DNA of 64,000 bases from Callipepla californica brunnescens (Eukaryota; Chordata; Aves; Galliformes; Odontophoridae), in contig JALIRH010000049.1 of the NCBI GenBank assembly GCA_023055505.1, positions 372,001 to 436,000 of the forward strand, given 5' to 3'. Positions 21,321 to 34,997 of the stretch are shown here, in pieces (position 1 is the stretch's first letter; every line of letters begins with the position of its first letter). The position numbers were made by a program, and so were the translations under genes. The notes under the pieces were generated by a model. That model searched no databases. It saw only the letters and a list, made by a program, of their open reading frames with translations, and was not told where the DNA came from.

Positions 21321-21368
21321 ATGGGGTCCGTTCGTGCCCTTTTGGGGCCGGGTTCTGTGCTGTGGGTC

Positions 21369-21984
21369 CTAAAACTAAAGAGAACCCTACCCCTTCCACT
21401 AAACCTTCATCTACATCCCTAACCCTTACCCTAAACCTAAATCTACACCAAAACCTAACCCTAACCCTAACATGTCTTCTAACTGTAAAACTAATGCTTC
21501 ACCTAACCCGAACTGAAACCCTAGGATTAAACCTTACCTAACACCTAGCTATATTCCTAACCCTATCCTGAAACCTAACGTTAACCCTAACCCTAAAAAC
21601 AACTTGGAACCAAACCCTAACCCTAACCTAACCCTTATCAGAACCCTAAATCTAATCCTAACCGTTACCTTAATTTAACTCCAATTCTACCTGAAATCTA
21701 AATGGGACCTTAAAACCAACCCCAAATTTAAGCCCAACCCTAAGCCTAACACAAAGCATTAGATTACCACAGCCATCACCTAACTTCTAACCCTGACCCT
21801 AACACTAATACTAAACCAAAACAGATTCCAAATACTAACCCAATTCCTATTCTGAAACCCAAAACTATTCCAAAAACAAACCCAAGGCCTAACCTTTCTC
21901 TCACTCTAACAATCAAAGAAAACCTATTCCTAAACCTAATCCTAAATCTAGTCCTAATCCTAACCCTCACCCTTAATCTAACCC
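21369..21984 (-). repeat. Degenerate telomere-like repeat (copy B left part)
   Basis: Twin of 5,709-6,324, with the inverted GCATTAGATTACCACA signature at 21,756-21,771. Confidence 0.9.
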
Positions 21985-22558
21985 TGTCAACGGTTTACCG
22001 GGCTGGATCGGCCCGGTTCCGTGACGATTGCTGCGGGGACCCACGGACCCACGCCCCAGGAAAGGGCAAGGAAAAAGGGAAAAGGGAAAAGGGAGATGGG
22101 CCTAGAAACAAAACAGCGGCAACGATCTGAGGAGGAAAGCTAATTTACTAAATAAGATATTAGAAAACAAAATAACACAATATAATACAATGTAATTGGA
22201 ATTGAGGCTAATGAATCAAACAAAATGAGCAAGAGAGAGTGTCCGATAAACCGAAGGCCTTACGCTAACGCTGAAGGCGATACGGCAGTGAGCACCCACT
22301 GCTGAGTCGATCCCGAAGGAAAGAGAGTGTCCCGTGACCGCTGAGGGTTTTTATCTGTTCCCTCTGAGCGGAAAACACGTAAAAATACAAAGCATCGCAA
22401 AGTCCTCTGGGGAATGTAGTGCTTCTTCTCTTCTCAGACAGGTATACCTGGAATTATCAATGATCTATGGAGCTGGAGTATTAGCTCTTCAACTCCTAAT
22501 GCAATACATGATGTTATGATGTGGAATACCAGTACCAAAATATCATAAAACCATGACA
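21985..22558 (-). mobile_element. Solo LTR, ERV-L-like, antisense (copy B)
   Basis: Twin of 6,325-6,898, with the same AACCC target duplication on both sides. It was therefore present before the 10-kb block was duplicated. Confidence 0.9.
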
Positions 22559-25500
22559 AACCCCAACCCCCACCCAGAAGCTAACACTTAGCATTGTACA
22601 ATACCTAAACGTACCCCTAATCCTTATCACTAAACCTAAAAGGAACCTGAAACATAGTGCTAAATCTGACCCGAACCCTAACCCTAAACTTCATCCTATT
22701 CCCAAACCTCGCCCTATTCAGAACCCTATTCCTAACCCGAACACTAACCCTTACTCTATTACTAACTTGAAGACTAACCCTAACAATGAACCAATTCCTA
22801 AACCTTTTCCTTCCTCCAAATTGATTCCTAACACTAACCCTAACCCTAATCAAACCCGAACCCTATTCTTAACCCTAAATCTAACCGTATCCCAATCCCT
22901 AACTCTTACCATAACCCTAACCCTAAGTCTTACTCTATCACTAACCCTAACCCTACATTAACCCTATCCTAACCCTAACCATAACCCTAACCTAAACCTA
23001 ATCCCAATCCTAACCCTAACCCTACCCTAACCCCTAACACTAATCCCCTAAACCTTACCACAACCCTAACCCTGAACCCTAATACTACCCTAACCCTGAA
23101 CCTAACCCTAATCCTACCCTAACACCAACCCTCACCCTAACCCTAACCCCTAACCCTAACACTAATCCCCTAACCCTAACCCCCTAACCCTAACCCTAAC
23201 CTAACCCTTACCCCAACCCTAACCCCTAACCATACCCTAACCCTAACCCTAAACCCTAACACTACTCTAACCCTGAACCTAACCCTAATCCTACCCTAAC
23301 ACCAACCCTCACCCTAACCCTTACCCAAACCCTAAACGTACCCTAACCCTAACACTAACCCTACCCTAACTCTAACCCTACCCTAACCCTACCCTAACTC
23401 TTACCCTATCCCTAACCCTAACCCCTAACCCTAACCCTTACCGTAAATTCTAATCCAACCCTAACCCTTACCCTAACCCCTAACCCTACCCTAACCCTAC
23501 CCTAACCCTCAAATCTAACCCTAATTCTACCCTAACCCTAACCCTACCCTTAACCCTGACCCTAACCATACCCTAACCCTTACCTAACCCTAACTCTACC
23601 CTAATCCTTAACCCTAAACCTACCCTAACATTTACCCTAACCCCTAACCCTTACCCTAACCCCTACCTAACCATAACTCTAACACTAACCCTAACCCTAC
23701 CCTAACACCTAACCCTACCCTAACCCTGTGCTAACCCTAACCCTGACCCTGACCCTGACTCAAACCCTACCCTTAACCCTGACCCTGACCCTAACTCTAC
23801 CCTAACCCTTACCTACCCCTAAGCCATAACCCTAACCCTAACACTAACCCTAACCTAACCCTAACCCTACCCTAACATTTACCCTAACCCCTAACCCTTA
23901 CCTAACCATAACCCTAACACTAACCCTAAACCTAACCTAACCCTACCCTAACCGTGACCCTAACCCCTATCCCCAACCCGTAAGCCCTAACCCTAACCCT
24001 GTCCCTAACCCCAACCCTACCCTAACCCTAACCCCAACCCTACCCTAACCCTAACCCTGCCCCTAACCCTAACACTAACCCCTAACCCTACCCGAGCCCT
24101 AACCCCTAACCTTAACCCTAACCCCTAACCCATACCCTACCCTAACACTACCCTACCCTTACCATAAACCTACCCTAACTCTACCCTTACCCTAACCCTA
24201 CCCTAACCCTAACTCTAACCCTACCCTAACTCTAACCCTATCCATAACCCTAACCCTACCATAACCCTATTGATGGACCCTAACCCTACACTAACCCTAA
24301 CCCCTTACCCTAACACCTAACCCTAACCCTAAACCTTGCCTAACCCTATTGATGGACCCTAACCATAACACTAACCCTACCCGTAATCCTACCCCTAACC
24401 CTTACCCAACCCTAACCCTAACCCTAATCCAACCTAACCCTAACCCTAACCCTACCCCTACCCATACACCTAACCCTAACCCCTAACCCTAAACCCTAAC
24501 CCTATTGATGGACCCTAACCGTAACCGGAACCCTAACCCTAACTTTACCCTAACCCTACCCGTAACCCTACCCCTAACCCTTACCCTATTCTAACCCTAA
24601 CCCTAACCCTAACCCTACCCTAACCCTAACTCCTAACACCTTAACCCTAATCCTAACCCCTAACCCTTACCCTACCCTAACCCTACCCCTACCCTACCCT
24701 AACACTAACCCTAACCCTAACCCTACACCCTAACCCTAACACGAACCCTACCCTAACCCTATCCTAACCCTACCCTAATCTAACCCTAACCCTATTGATC
24801 GACCCAAAACCTAACCCTAACCCTACCCTAACCCTAAAACCCTAACCCTGACTCACACCCTACCCGTAACCCTGACCCTAATACTTACCATAACCATTAT
24901 CTAACCCAAACCCTACCCCTTAAACCTAACCCTAACCCTACCCTAACCTTTACCCTAACCCTAACCCTTACTTAACCATAACCCTACCCTAACACTAACC
25001 CTAACCCTACCGTAAACCCTAACCCTTAACCCTACCCTAACCCTTACCCTAACCCTACCCTAATCCTAACCCCTAACCCCAACCCCTAAGCCCTTATCCT
25101 GCCCCTAACCCTTACCCCACCCTAACCCTAAACCCAACCCTACCCTAGCCCTAAACCTACCCCAGCCCTAACCCCTAACCTTAACCCTAACCACTAACCC
25201 AAACCCTACCCTAACCCTAACCCTACCCTAACCCTACCCTAACTCTAACCCTAACGCTTACCATAACCCTAACCCTAAACCTTACCCTAACACTAACCCT
25301 ACCCTAACCCTAACCCTGACACTGACCCTAACCCCTAACCCTAACCCTTACCGTAACCTCTAATCCAAACCTAACCCTAACCCTACCCTTACCTTAACCC
25401 TACCCATACCCCTACTCTTACCCCTACCCCTACCCTAAACCTACCCTAACCCCTAACCCTTACCCTAACCATACTATAAGCCTAACCCTGACCCTAACAC

Positions 25501-28145
25501 TGACCCTAACCCTAACCCTTACCCTAACCCTTACCTTTCCCTAACTCTTACCCTAACCCTACCCTAACCCTTACCATAAACCTAATCCTAACCCCTACCC
25601 TAACATTAACCCTACACTAACCCTGACCCAAACACCTAACCCTAACCTAACACTAGCCCTACCCTAACCCTAACCCCAACCCAATCCTTAACCCTAAACC
25701 TAACCCTAACTCCTAACCCTACTCTAACCCTAAACCTTAACCTAACCGTAACCCCTGACCATACCCTAACCCCTAACCCTAACCCTACCCATACCCCTAC
25801 CCCTACACTAACCCAACCCCTAACCCCTAACCCTAGCCCTACCCTAACCCCTAAACCTAACCCTAACCCTAAACCTTAACCCTACCCTAACCCTACCCTA
25901 AACCTAACCCTAACCTTAAACCCTAACCCTAACCCACCAGATCCCTAACCCTAACTCTAACCCTAACCCTACTGATTCCTTACCCTAACCCTACCCTAAC
26001 TCTAACCTAACCCTAACCCTATTCCTAACCCCAACTTTAACCCTACCCTAACCCTAACCCTTAACCGTAACCCCTGACTCTACCCTAACCCCTAACCCTA
26101 ACCCTACCCTAATCCCAACCCAACCCTAACACTAACCCTACCCTAACCCTACCCTAACCCTAACCCCAACCCTATCCCTAACCCTACCCTTACCCTAACC
26201 TTAACCCTAACCCCTAACCCTTATCCTAACCTTAACCCCTGACGCTACCCTAACCCCTAACCCTAACCCTACCCTAACCCTAACCCAACCCTAACCCTAC
26301 CCTAACCCTTACCCTAAACCAAACCCTACCCTAACTCTAACCCTAACCCTTACCCTGACCCTAACCCCTAACCCTAACCCTTACAGTAACCCCTAACCCT
26401 ACCCTAACCCTAACCCCTAACCTTAACCCCTAACCCTAAACCCTAACCCTAACCCTACACTAACCCTAATCTAAACTAACCCTAACCCTATTGATGGACC
26501 CAAAACCTACCCCTAACCCTACACTAACCATAACACTTAACCTAACCGTACCCTAACCCTAACCCTGACCCTAACCCTGACTCAAACCCTACCCTTAACC
26601 CTGACCCTAACCCTACCCTAACTCTTACCTAACCCTAACCCTACCCTAACCCTAACACTACCCTAACCCTAACACTAACCCCTAACCCTACCCTAGCCCT
26701 AACTCCTAACCCCTAATTTTAACCCTAACACTAACCCTAGCCCTACCCTAACCCTAACCCTACCCCTTACACTAACCATACCCTAACCCTAAAACTGACC
26801 CTACACCATCCCTGACCCTAACCCTAACCCTTACCCTAACCCTTACCTATCCCTAACCCTACTCTAACCCTTAACCCTAACCCTACCCTAACCCTTACCC
26901 ATACCCCTACCCCTAACCCCTACATCTAGCCCTACCCTAAGCCTAACCCTACCCTATCCCTAACCCTTACCCTAACCCTTACCTATCCCTAACCCTACCC
27001 TAACCCTAACCATACCCCTACCCCTAACCCCTACATCTAGCCCTACCCTAACCCTAACCCTACCCTATCCCTAACCCTAACCCTTACCCTAACCCTTACC
27101 CCTATCCCTAACCCTACCCTAACCCTACCCCTAACCCTACCCTAACCCTGACTCAAACCCTACCCTTAACCCTGTCCCTGACCCTAACCCTACCCTAACC
27201 CTTACCTACCCCTAACCCATAACCCTAACCCATAACCCTAACCCTAACCCTACCCTAACATTTACCCTAACCCTTACCTAACCATAACCCTAACACTAAC
27301 CCTAAACCTAACCTAACCCTACCCTAACCGTGACCCTAACCCCTATCCCCAACCCGTAAGCCCAAACCCTAACCCTGTCCCTAACCCCAACCCTACCCTA
27401 ACCCTAACCACAACCCTACCCTAACCCTAAACCTAACACTAACCCCTAACCCTACCCTAGCCCTAATCCCTAACCCATACCCTACCCTAACACTACCCTA
27501 CCCTTACCCTAAACCTACTCTAACTCTACCCTTACCCTAACCCTACCCTAAACCTAACTATAACCCTACCCTAACTCTAACCCTAACCCTAACTCTTACC
27601 CTATCCCTAACCCTAACCCCTAACCCTGACACTGACCCTAACCACTAAACCTAACCCTTACCGTAAATTCTAATCCAACCCTAACCCTAACCCTACCCTA
27701 ACCCTACCCATACCCTACCCCTAACCCTAACCTAACCCTAACACTACCCTAACCCTGACCCCTAACCCTAACCCCTAACCGTAGCCCTACCCTAACCCTA
27801 CCCCTCACCCTAACCCTATCCCTTACCCTAACCCTTACCTATCCCTAACCCTAACCCTAAACCTTAACCCTACCCTAACCCTACCCTAAACCTAACCCTA
27901 ACCTTAAACCCTAACCCCAACCCACCAGATCCCTAACCCTAACTCTAACCCTAACCCTACTGATTCCTTACCATAACCCTACCCTAACCCTAACCCTACC
28001 CTAAACTTAACCCCTAACCCTAACCCTTACCCTAACCCTAACATTGACCCTATCCCTGACCCTAACCCCTAACCCTAACCCTTACCGTAACCCCTAACCC
28101 TAAACCCTAACCCTAACACTAACCCTACACTAACCCTAATCTAAA

Positions 28146-28180
<35 letters not shown>

Positions 28181-31100
28181 CCCTACACTAACCCTAATCT
28201 AAACTAACCCTAACCCTATTGATGGACCCAAAACCTAACCCTAACACTTACCCTAACCCTAACCCTGACCCTAACCCTGACTCAAACCCAACCCTTAACC
28301 CTGACCCTAACCCTACCCTAACCCTCACTCAAACCCTACCCTTAACCCTGACCCTGACCCCAACCCTACCCTAACCCTTACCTATCTCTAACCCTACTCT
28401 AACCCTAACCCTAACCCTACCCTAACCCTCCAATCTAACCCTAATTCTACTCTAACCCTAACCCCTAACCCTAACCCTACCCTAACCCTAAACCCTAATC
28501 CTACCATAACCCTGTTGATGGACCCTAATTCTACCTTAACCCTAACCCCTAACCCTAACACTAACCCTACACTAACCCTAATCTAAACTAACCCTAACCC
28601 TATTGATGGACCCAAAACCTAACCCTAACCCTACCCTAACCATAACACTTAACCTAACCGTACCCTAACCCTAACCCTACCCTAACCCTCACCCTAACAC
28701 TACCCTAACACTACCCTAACATTTACCCTAACCCCTAACCCTTACCCTAACCCTTACCTGACCATAACCCTAACACTAAACCTAACCCTAACCCTTAACC
28801 CCAACCCCTAAGCCCTAACCCTAACTCCTAAGCCCTAACCCCACCCTAACCCTAACCCTGCCCCTAACACCTAACCCTACCCTAGCCCTATCCTCGCCCT
28901 AACCCTACCCTAGCCCTAACCCCTAATTTTAACCCTAACCCCTAACCCTAACCCTACCCTAACCCTAACCCTGCCCCTAACCCTAACCATACCCTAACCC
29001 TAACACTGACCCTACCCCTATCCCTGACCCTAACCCTTACTCTAACCCTTACCTATCCCTAACCCTACCCTAACCCTTAACCCGAACCCTACCCTAAACC
29101 TTACCCTAACCCCTAACCCTAACCCTACACTAACCCTCAAATCTAACCCTAATTCTACCCTAACCCTAACCCCTAACCCTACCCTAACCCTAACCCTGAC
29201 TCAAACCCTACCCTTAACCCCGACCCTAGCCCTACCCTAACCCTTACCCTGACACTACCCTAACATTTACCCTAACCTTTAAACCTTACCTAACCATAAC
29301 ACTAATACTAAAACTAACCCTACCCTAACCCCTAACCCTACCCTAACCCTTTCCCTAACACTAACCCTAACCCTGCACTAACCGTGACCCTAACCCCCAA
29401 CCCCAACCCCTAAGCCCTAACCCTAACCCTGCCCCTAACCCCAACCCTACCCTAACCCTAACCCTGCCCCTAACCCTAACACTAACCCCTAACCCTACCC
29501 TAGCCCTAACCCCTAACCCCTAATTTTAACCCTAACCCTTAACCCTAGCCCTACCCTAACCCTGCCCTAACCCTAACACTGACCCTAACCCTATCCCTGA
29601 CCCTAACCCTTACCTATCCCTAACCCTACCCTAACCCTTAACCCTAACCCTACTCTAACACTTACCCTAACCCCTAACCCTAACCCTATCCCTTACCTAA
29701 CCCTATCCCTACACTAACCCTCAAATCTAACCCTAATTCTACCCTAACCCTAACCCCACCCTAAACCTAACCCTGACTCAAACCCTACCCTTAACCCTGA
29801 CCCTAACCCTACCCTAACCCTTACCTAACCCTAACACTACCCTAACCCTAACACTACCCTAAAATTTACCCTAACCCCTAACCCTTACCTAACCATAACA
29901 CTAACACTAAAACTAACCCTACCCTAACCCCTAACCCTACCCTAACCCTTACCCTAACACTAACCCTAACCCTGCACTAACCGTGACCCTAACCCCTAAC
30001 CCCAACCCCTAAGCCCTAACCCTAACCCTGCCCCTAACCCCAACCCTACCCTAACCCTAACCCTGCCCCTAACCCTCACACTAACCCCTAACCCTACCCT
30101 AGCCCTAACCCCTAACCCCTAATTTTAACCCTAACCCTTAACCCTAGCCCTACCCTAACCCTGCCCTAACCCTAACCATACCCTAACCCTAACACTGACC
30201 CTAACACTATCCCTGACCCTAACCCTTACCTATCCCTAACCCTACCCTAACCCTACCCTAACACCTAACCCTAACCCTAACCCTATCCCTTACCTAACCC
30301 TAACCCTACACTAACCCTCAAATCTAACCCTAATTCTACCCTAACACTAACCCCTAACCCCTAACCCTAACCCTAACCCTACCCTAACCCTTAACCCTAA
30401 CCCTACCCTAACATTTACCCTAACCCCTAACCATAACCCTAACACTAACCCTAACCCTAACCTTACCCTACCCTAACCGTGACCCTAACCCCTAACCCCA
30501 ACCCATAAGCCCTAACCCCAAACCCTTACCTAACCCAAACCCTACCCTAATCCTAACCCTAACCCTGCCCCTAACCCTAACACAAACCCCTAACCCTACC
30601 CTAGCCCTACCCTAGACCTAACCCTACCCTAGCCCTAACCCCTAACCCCTAACCCAAACCCTAACCTTACCCTAAACCTACCCTAACCCTACCCTTACCC
30701 TAACTCTAACCCTAACACTAACCCTACCCTAACTCTTACCCTATCCCTAACGCTAAGCCCTAACCCTGACACTGACCCTAACTCCTAACCCTAACCCTTA
30801 CCGAAAATTCTAATCCAACCCTAACCCTAACCCTACCCTAACCCTACCCATACCCCTACCCCTACACTAACCCTTACCCTAACCCTTACCTATCCCTAAC
30901 CCTAGCCCTACCCTAACCCTAACCCTAACCCTATCCCTAACCCTAACCCTTACCCTAACCCTTACCTATCTCTAACCCTACCCTAACCCTTAACCCTAAC
31001 CCTTAAACCTAACCCTACCCTAACCCTCCAATCTAACCCTAATTCTACTCTAACCCTAACCCTACCCTAACCCTAAACCCTAACCCTACCATAACCCTAT

Positions 31101-31578
31101 TGATGGACCCTAGTTCTACCCTAACCCTAACCCCTAACCCTAACCCCTAACCCTAACACCTAACCCTAACACCTAACCCTTTGCTAACCCTATTGATGGA
31201 CCCTAACTGTAACACTAACCCTACCCGTAATCCTACCCCTAACCCTTACCCAACCCTAACCCTAACCCTTACCCTACCCTAACCCTAATCCTTACCCTAA
31301 ACCTAACCCTAACCCTGACCCTATCCCTAAACCTAACCCCTGACCCTAACCCCTAACCTTAACCCCTAACCCTAACCCTACCCTTACCCTAACCCTACAC
31401 CCTAACCCTAAACCCTACCCTAACCTAACCCTAACCCTACCCTAACCCTAAAACCCTAACCCTACCTCACACCCTACCCTTAACCCTGACCCTAATACTT
31501 ACCCTAACCATTATCTAACCCTAACCCTACCCCATCCCTACCCTACCCCTTAAACCTAACCCTAACCCTACCCTAACG
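22559..31578 (-). repeat. Telomere-like repeat array, CCCTAA orientation (about 9 kb)
   Basis: Degenerate CCCTAA units without long perfect tracts. Higher-order structure is visible. CCCTATTGATGGACCC or a close variant recurs at 24,265, 24,344, 24,500, about 26,487, 28,214, 28,510, 28,600, 31,105 and 31,188. A CTGACTCAAACCCTACCC segment and a CCCAACCCGTAAGCCC-type segment also recur several times. From 25,873 on it is outside the duplication. No gene is seen. Confidence 0.95.
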
Positions 31579-32560
31579 GTGTCAGAACGTGACAGTCACA
31601 ATATCAAAGTATCACAATGTCAGAATGTCAGTGTCACAAGGTTAGAATTTCACAATGCCAAAATATCACAATGTGAGAATCTAAAAATGTCACAGTGTCA
31701 GAATGTCACAATGCAAAAATGAAAGACTGTCACAATACCAGAAGGTAAAAATTTCACAGTCAGAATATTACAGTGTCACAATGTCAGAAGGTCGCATTTT
31801 CAGAATGTCAGTACGTGAGGATGTCAGAACGTCACAATGTCACAAAGTGAGAATATGAGAATGTCAGAATAACAGAATGTCAGAATGTGAGAACGAAATG
31901 ATGTCAGAATGTGATTATGTGAGAATGTCCGAATTTCAGAATGTCAGAATGTCACAACGTCAGAATGCAAGAATATCAGAATGTCCTAAGTTGAGAATGT
32001 CACAATGTATCTGAATAGAAGAATGTAACATTGGCACAATCTCAGAATGTAACAAAGACATCACATCATAATGTCAGAATGTCAGAATTTCACAACTTCA
32101 CAATGTCACAATGAGAGAATTTCAGAACGCAGCAATGTAACAATCTGAGAATGTCACAATATCAGATTGTCAGAATGTCAGAATGACAAAATGTGAGAAT
32201 ATCACAATATCACTATGCCAGATTCCCAAAATGCCACGATGTCACAATCTCAGAATGTCAGAATCACAGAATTTGACACTGCGAGAATATCACAAAGTCA
32301 CAAAGCCACAATGTCATAATATCACAATATCACAATGTCAGAATGTCACTATGGCAGATTGTCAGAATGCCAGAACATCAGAAGGTGAGAATATAAGAAT
32401 GTCAGAATGTCACAATGTCACAATGAGAGAATATTAGAATGTCACAATGTCAACATGTCAGAATGTGAGAAAGGGAGAATGTCATGATGTCAGAATGTCT
32501 TAATGTCAGAATGTCAAATCGTCACAACCTCCCAATTAAAATTCAGGGAATATGACTGTG
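31579..32560 (+). repeat. 8-bp minisatellite (GTCAGAAT / GTCACAAT), part 1
   Basis: Tandem 8-bp units GTCAGAAT, GTCACAAT and GAGAGAAT begin directly after the last CCCTAA unit. Because 8 is not a multiple of 3, each frame gives an 8-residue peptide repeat (NVRMSECH-like). These open frames are repeat translations, not genes. Confidence 0.9.
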
Positions 32561-33483
32561 TGTGAAAGACAGCAACTGTTTTTGACTTTTGTTGTCTCAA
32601 AGCTTGCTTCATGAGGTCTTTCTGGCTAGAAGACTCTAATTGACAACTGCTTGGAGAAGCTGATCATCACAAAGGACAATAATACTTGTATGGCACCGAA
32701 AGTACTACTCCTGTTGATTTATCTGTTGGGCCAGATGTGTTGGGTGGGCACAAATCAAACTAATGCCAGAACACGGAGGCAGCTAAAGAAAGCAGGATAG
32801 ACACCCTGTTGTCCCTACAAGACAAGCCTCTCTTAAAACAAAACACCCACATGAATGGTGAGGAGCTTTCCTCCTTCAAGGTTTGAAAATTTAAAGCAAA
32901 ACTGACCTTTAGGTTTAATCCCCTCGATAACCAGAGTCTGGAACGTGATGAATATGCATGTGCTATACCTTTAAATAGCTATTCATTTCTCTCTTACGTG
33001 CGCATGTTTGGTGAAGCAATCCCCCATGTACCCAGCGCGCCGCTTGACAGAACTCATTGGTGTGTCGAGTTGCTCAGTTGGTTTTCTCGACACCACTAAA
33101 CCAAAGACTTTGAAGAAGAGACTTTCCTGAGGGAAAAACCTCTTTGGAAGAACCCCCCTGCACAGCGCCTGCTTGCTGCAAAACTTCCCGGCTTTCTCTC
33201 ATCCCCCGCGGAGACCAGACGAACTCCTGAGACCAACGGACTACGGACCTCGCCAGATCCACGGTGCTGATGCTCTCTCTTTCTCTTTCTTGCTTTCTGC
33301 CAAGTCTCTTCGCTTTTCATCTCTTTTCTATCACCCATCTTCCCTTCCCCATATCCCTAAAAAACTACTTATTGTAATAAACTGGTTGGGCTAAAATTTG
33401 AACCATTGCCTTTTAATCTCACCATCGGGTATACACATACATATAAAGAACCTCATCTCCCTCCTTTATTTTGGAGCGTGACA
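32561..33483 (+). mobile_element. Solo LTR (923 bp) inserted in the 8-bp array
   Basis: Non-repetitive block starting TGTGAAAG and ending CGTGACA, flanked by CTGTG on both sides (32,556-32,560 and 33,484-33,488). The uninterrupted array elsewhere reads GAATATGACTGTGTCA, which confirms the empty site. A TTTAAATAG box near 32,970 and AATAAA at 33,376-33,381 indicate plus orientation. The open frames inside are short and unremarkable. The family was not identified; the size and 5-bp duplication fit an avian ERV LTR. Confidence 0.85.
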
Positions 33484-34664
33484 CTGTGTCAAAACGTCAC
33501 AATGAGAGAATATGAAAAAGTGAGAACATCACAATGACCGAATGTCAGAATGTCGCAATTAGAAAATCGGGGAATATCAAAATGTCACAACGTCACAATG
33601 AGAGATAATAACACCAAGTGAATGACAATGTCACAGTGTCACAATGAGAGTATCTCAGAATGTCAGAACTTCAAAATGTCAAAATGTCACAAAGTCCAAA
33701 TATCACAAGGACAGAATGTCAGAATGACAGATTCCCACAGTCTCAGAATGTCAGAATGTGGTAATGAGAGAAAGTCAAAATATCGGAATGTCAGAATGTC
33801 ACAAGGAGAGAATGTCAGAGTGTCACAATGCTATAATGTCAAAATGTCAGAACATCAGAAGGTCAGAATATCACAATGTCACAACGAGAGAACCTCAAAA
33901 TGTCACCAAGAGAGACTGTCAAACTATCAGAATGTGAGAATGAGTGAATGTCACAATGAGAGATGGCCACAATTTTAGAATGCCAGATTGTGAGAATGTC
34001 AGAATGTGAAAACGCCAGAATGGGAGTGAGTGAATGTCACAACATCAAAATGTCATAACGTCAGAATGTCAGAATGAACCAATGTGAGAGTGCCTGAATG
34101 TCACAGTATGAGAACGTCACAATATCACAAATCTCAGAATTTCAGTGTCAGAATGAGAGAATGTCACAATGCCACAATGAGAGAATGTCGCAATTACAGA
34201 TTATTGATATATCAGAATGTCAGAATACAAGAAAGTGAGAATGTCCCAATGTCAGAATATCAGAATGAGGGAAAGAGAGAATGTCATGATGTCAGAATGT
34301 CAAATTGTCACAAAGTCACAATATCACAATGAGAGAATATCAGAAAGTGAGAATATGCCAGTGAATGAATGACACATTGTGAGAATGTCAGAATGTCAGA
34401 ACGTCAGAATATCAGAATTACAAAATCAGGGAATATGACTGTGTCACAATGTCACAAAGAGAGAATATGAAAAAGTGAGAATATCACAACGACCGAATGT
34501 CAGAACGTGACAATGTCACAATGTCAGAATGAGGGAAAGAGAGAATGTCATGAAGTCAGAATGTCAACTTGTCACAATGCCACAATAGCACAGTAAGAGA
34601 ATATCAGAAAGTGAGAATTATGACAGTGACTGAATGTCACGATGTGAGAAAGTCAGAATATTAG
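33484..34664 (+). repeat. 8-bp minisatellite, part 2
   Basis: Continuation of GTCAGAAT/GTCACAAT units after the LTR. The phrase GGGAATATGACTGTGTCA, the pre-insertion sequence of the LTR site, recurs near 34,430, so the array also has longer repeat units. Confidence 0.9.
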
Positions 34665-34997
34665 TATAGGGCAAATAACCCCCAAAAAAGCACTCCATGG
34701 AAATTGTGCGAAAGGCGGTATATTTTAGGTAGGCTTAAGAAAATGGTATACAAACAAGAAGAAAAGAGAGGAGCTCACCTTGATGATGGTCGAGGCTCGC
34801 TAATAACTCCAAAAGGGAGGGATCTCTAACAAGAGAACCTTCCCTGCTGGAGGTCAGCCCTTAAATGGGGTCTTGGCAGAGGTGGAGTCAAACTCCACCC
34901 CTTCCAATCACACTCACTTGTGCCCCTGCAGCTGACTCAGGGCTTGCCTCAGGTGATCAATCAGTGGTTCAGGCCATGATTCAACAGTTCCCATACA
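34665..34997 (-). mobile_element. Small solo LTR-like insertion (333 bp)
   Basis: Unique block between two ATTAG copies (34,660-34,664 and 34,998-35,002). On the minus strand it starts TGTATGGG and ends CCCTATA, so the termini are near-inverted although the final CA is TA. A TTTAAGG box lies inside on the minus strand. No open frame of note. The family was not identified. Confidence 0.65.

Larger units (their letters stand above)
15661..25872 (+). repeat. 10.2-kb direct duplication, copy B
   Basis: Second copy of the block at 1-10,212. Here the env sequence continues upstream into the rest of the provirus (12.6-15.66 kb), so the duplication boundary visible at window position 1 lies inside env and may continue further left of the window. 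On the right the copies part at 25,873, where this copy has ordinary degenerate CCCTAA repeat instead of the perfect tract. Confidence 0.95.

Noticed and set aside
33074..33394. Short open frames on both strands in the 923-bp LTR
   Set aside because: They overlap on opposite strands within a pyrimidine-rich LTR and show no coding signature.
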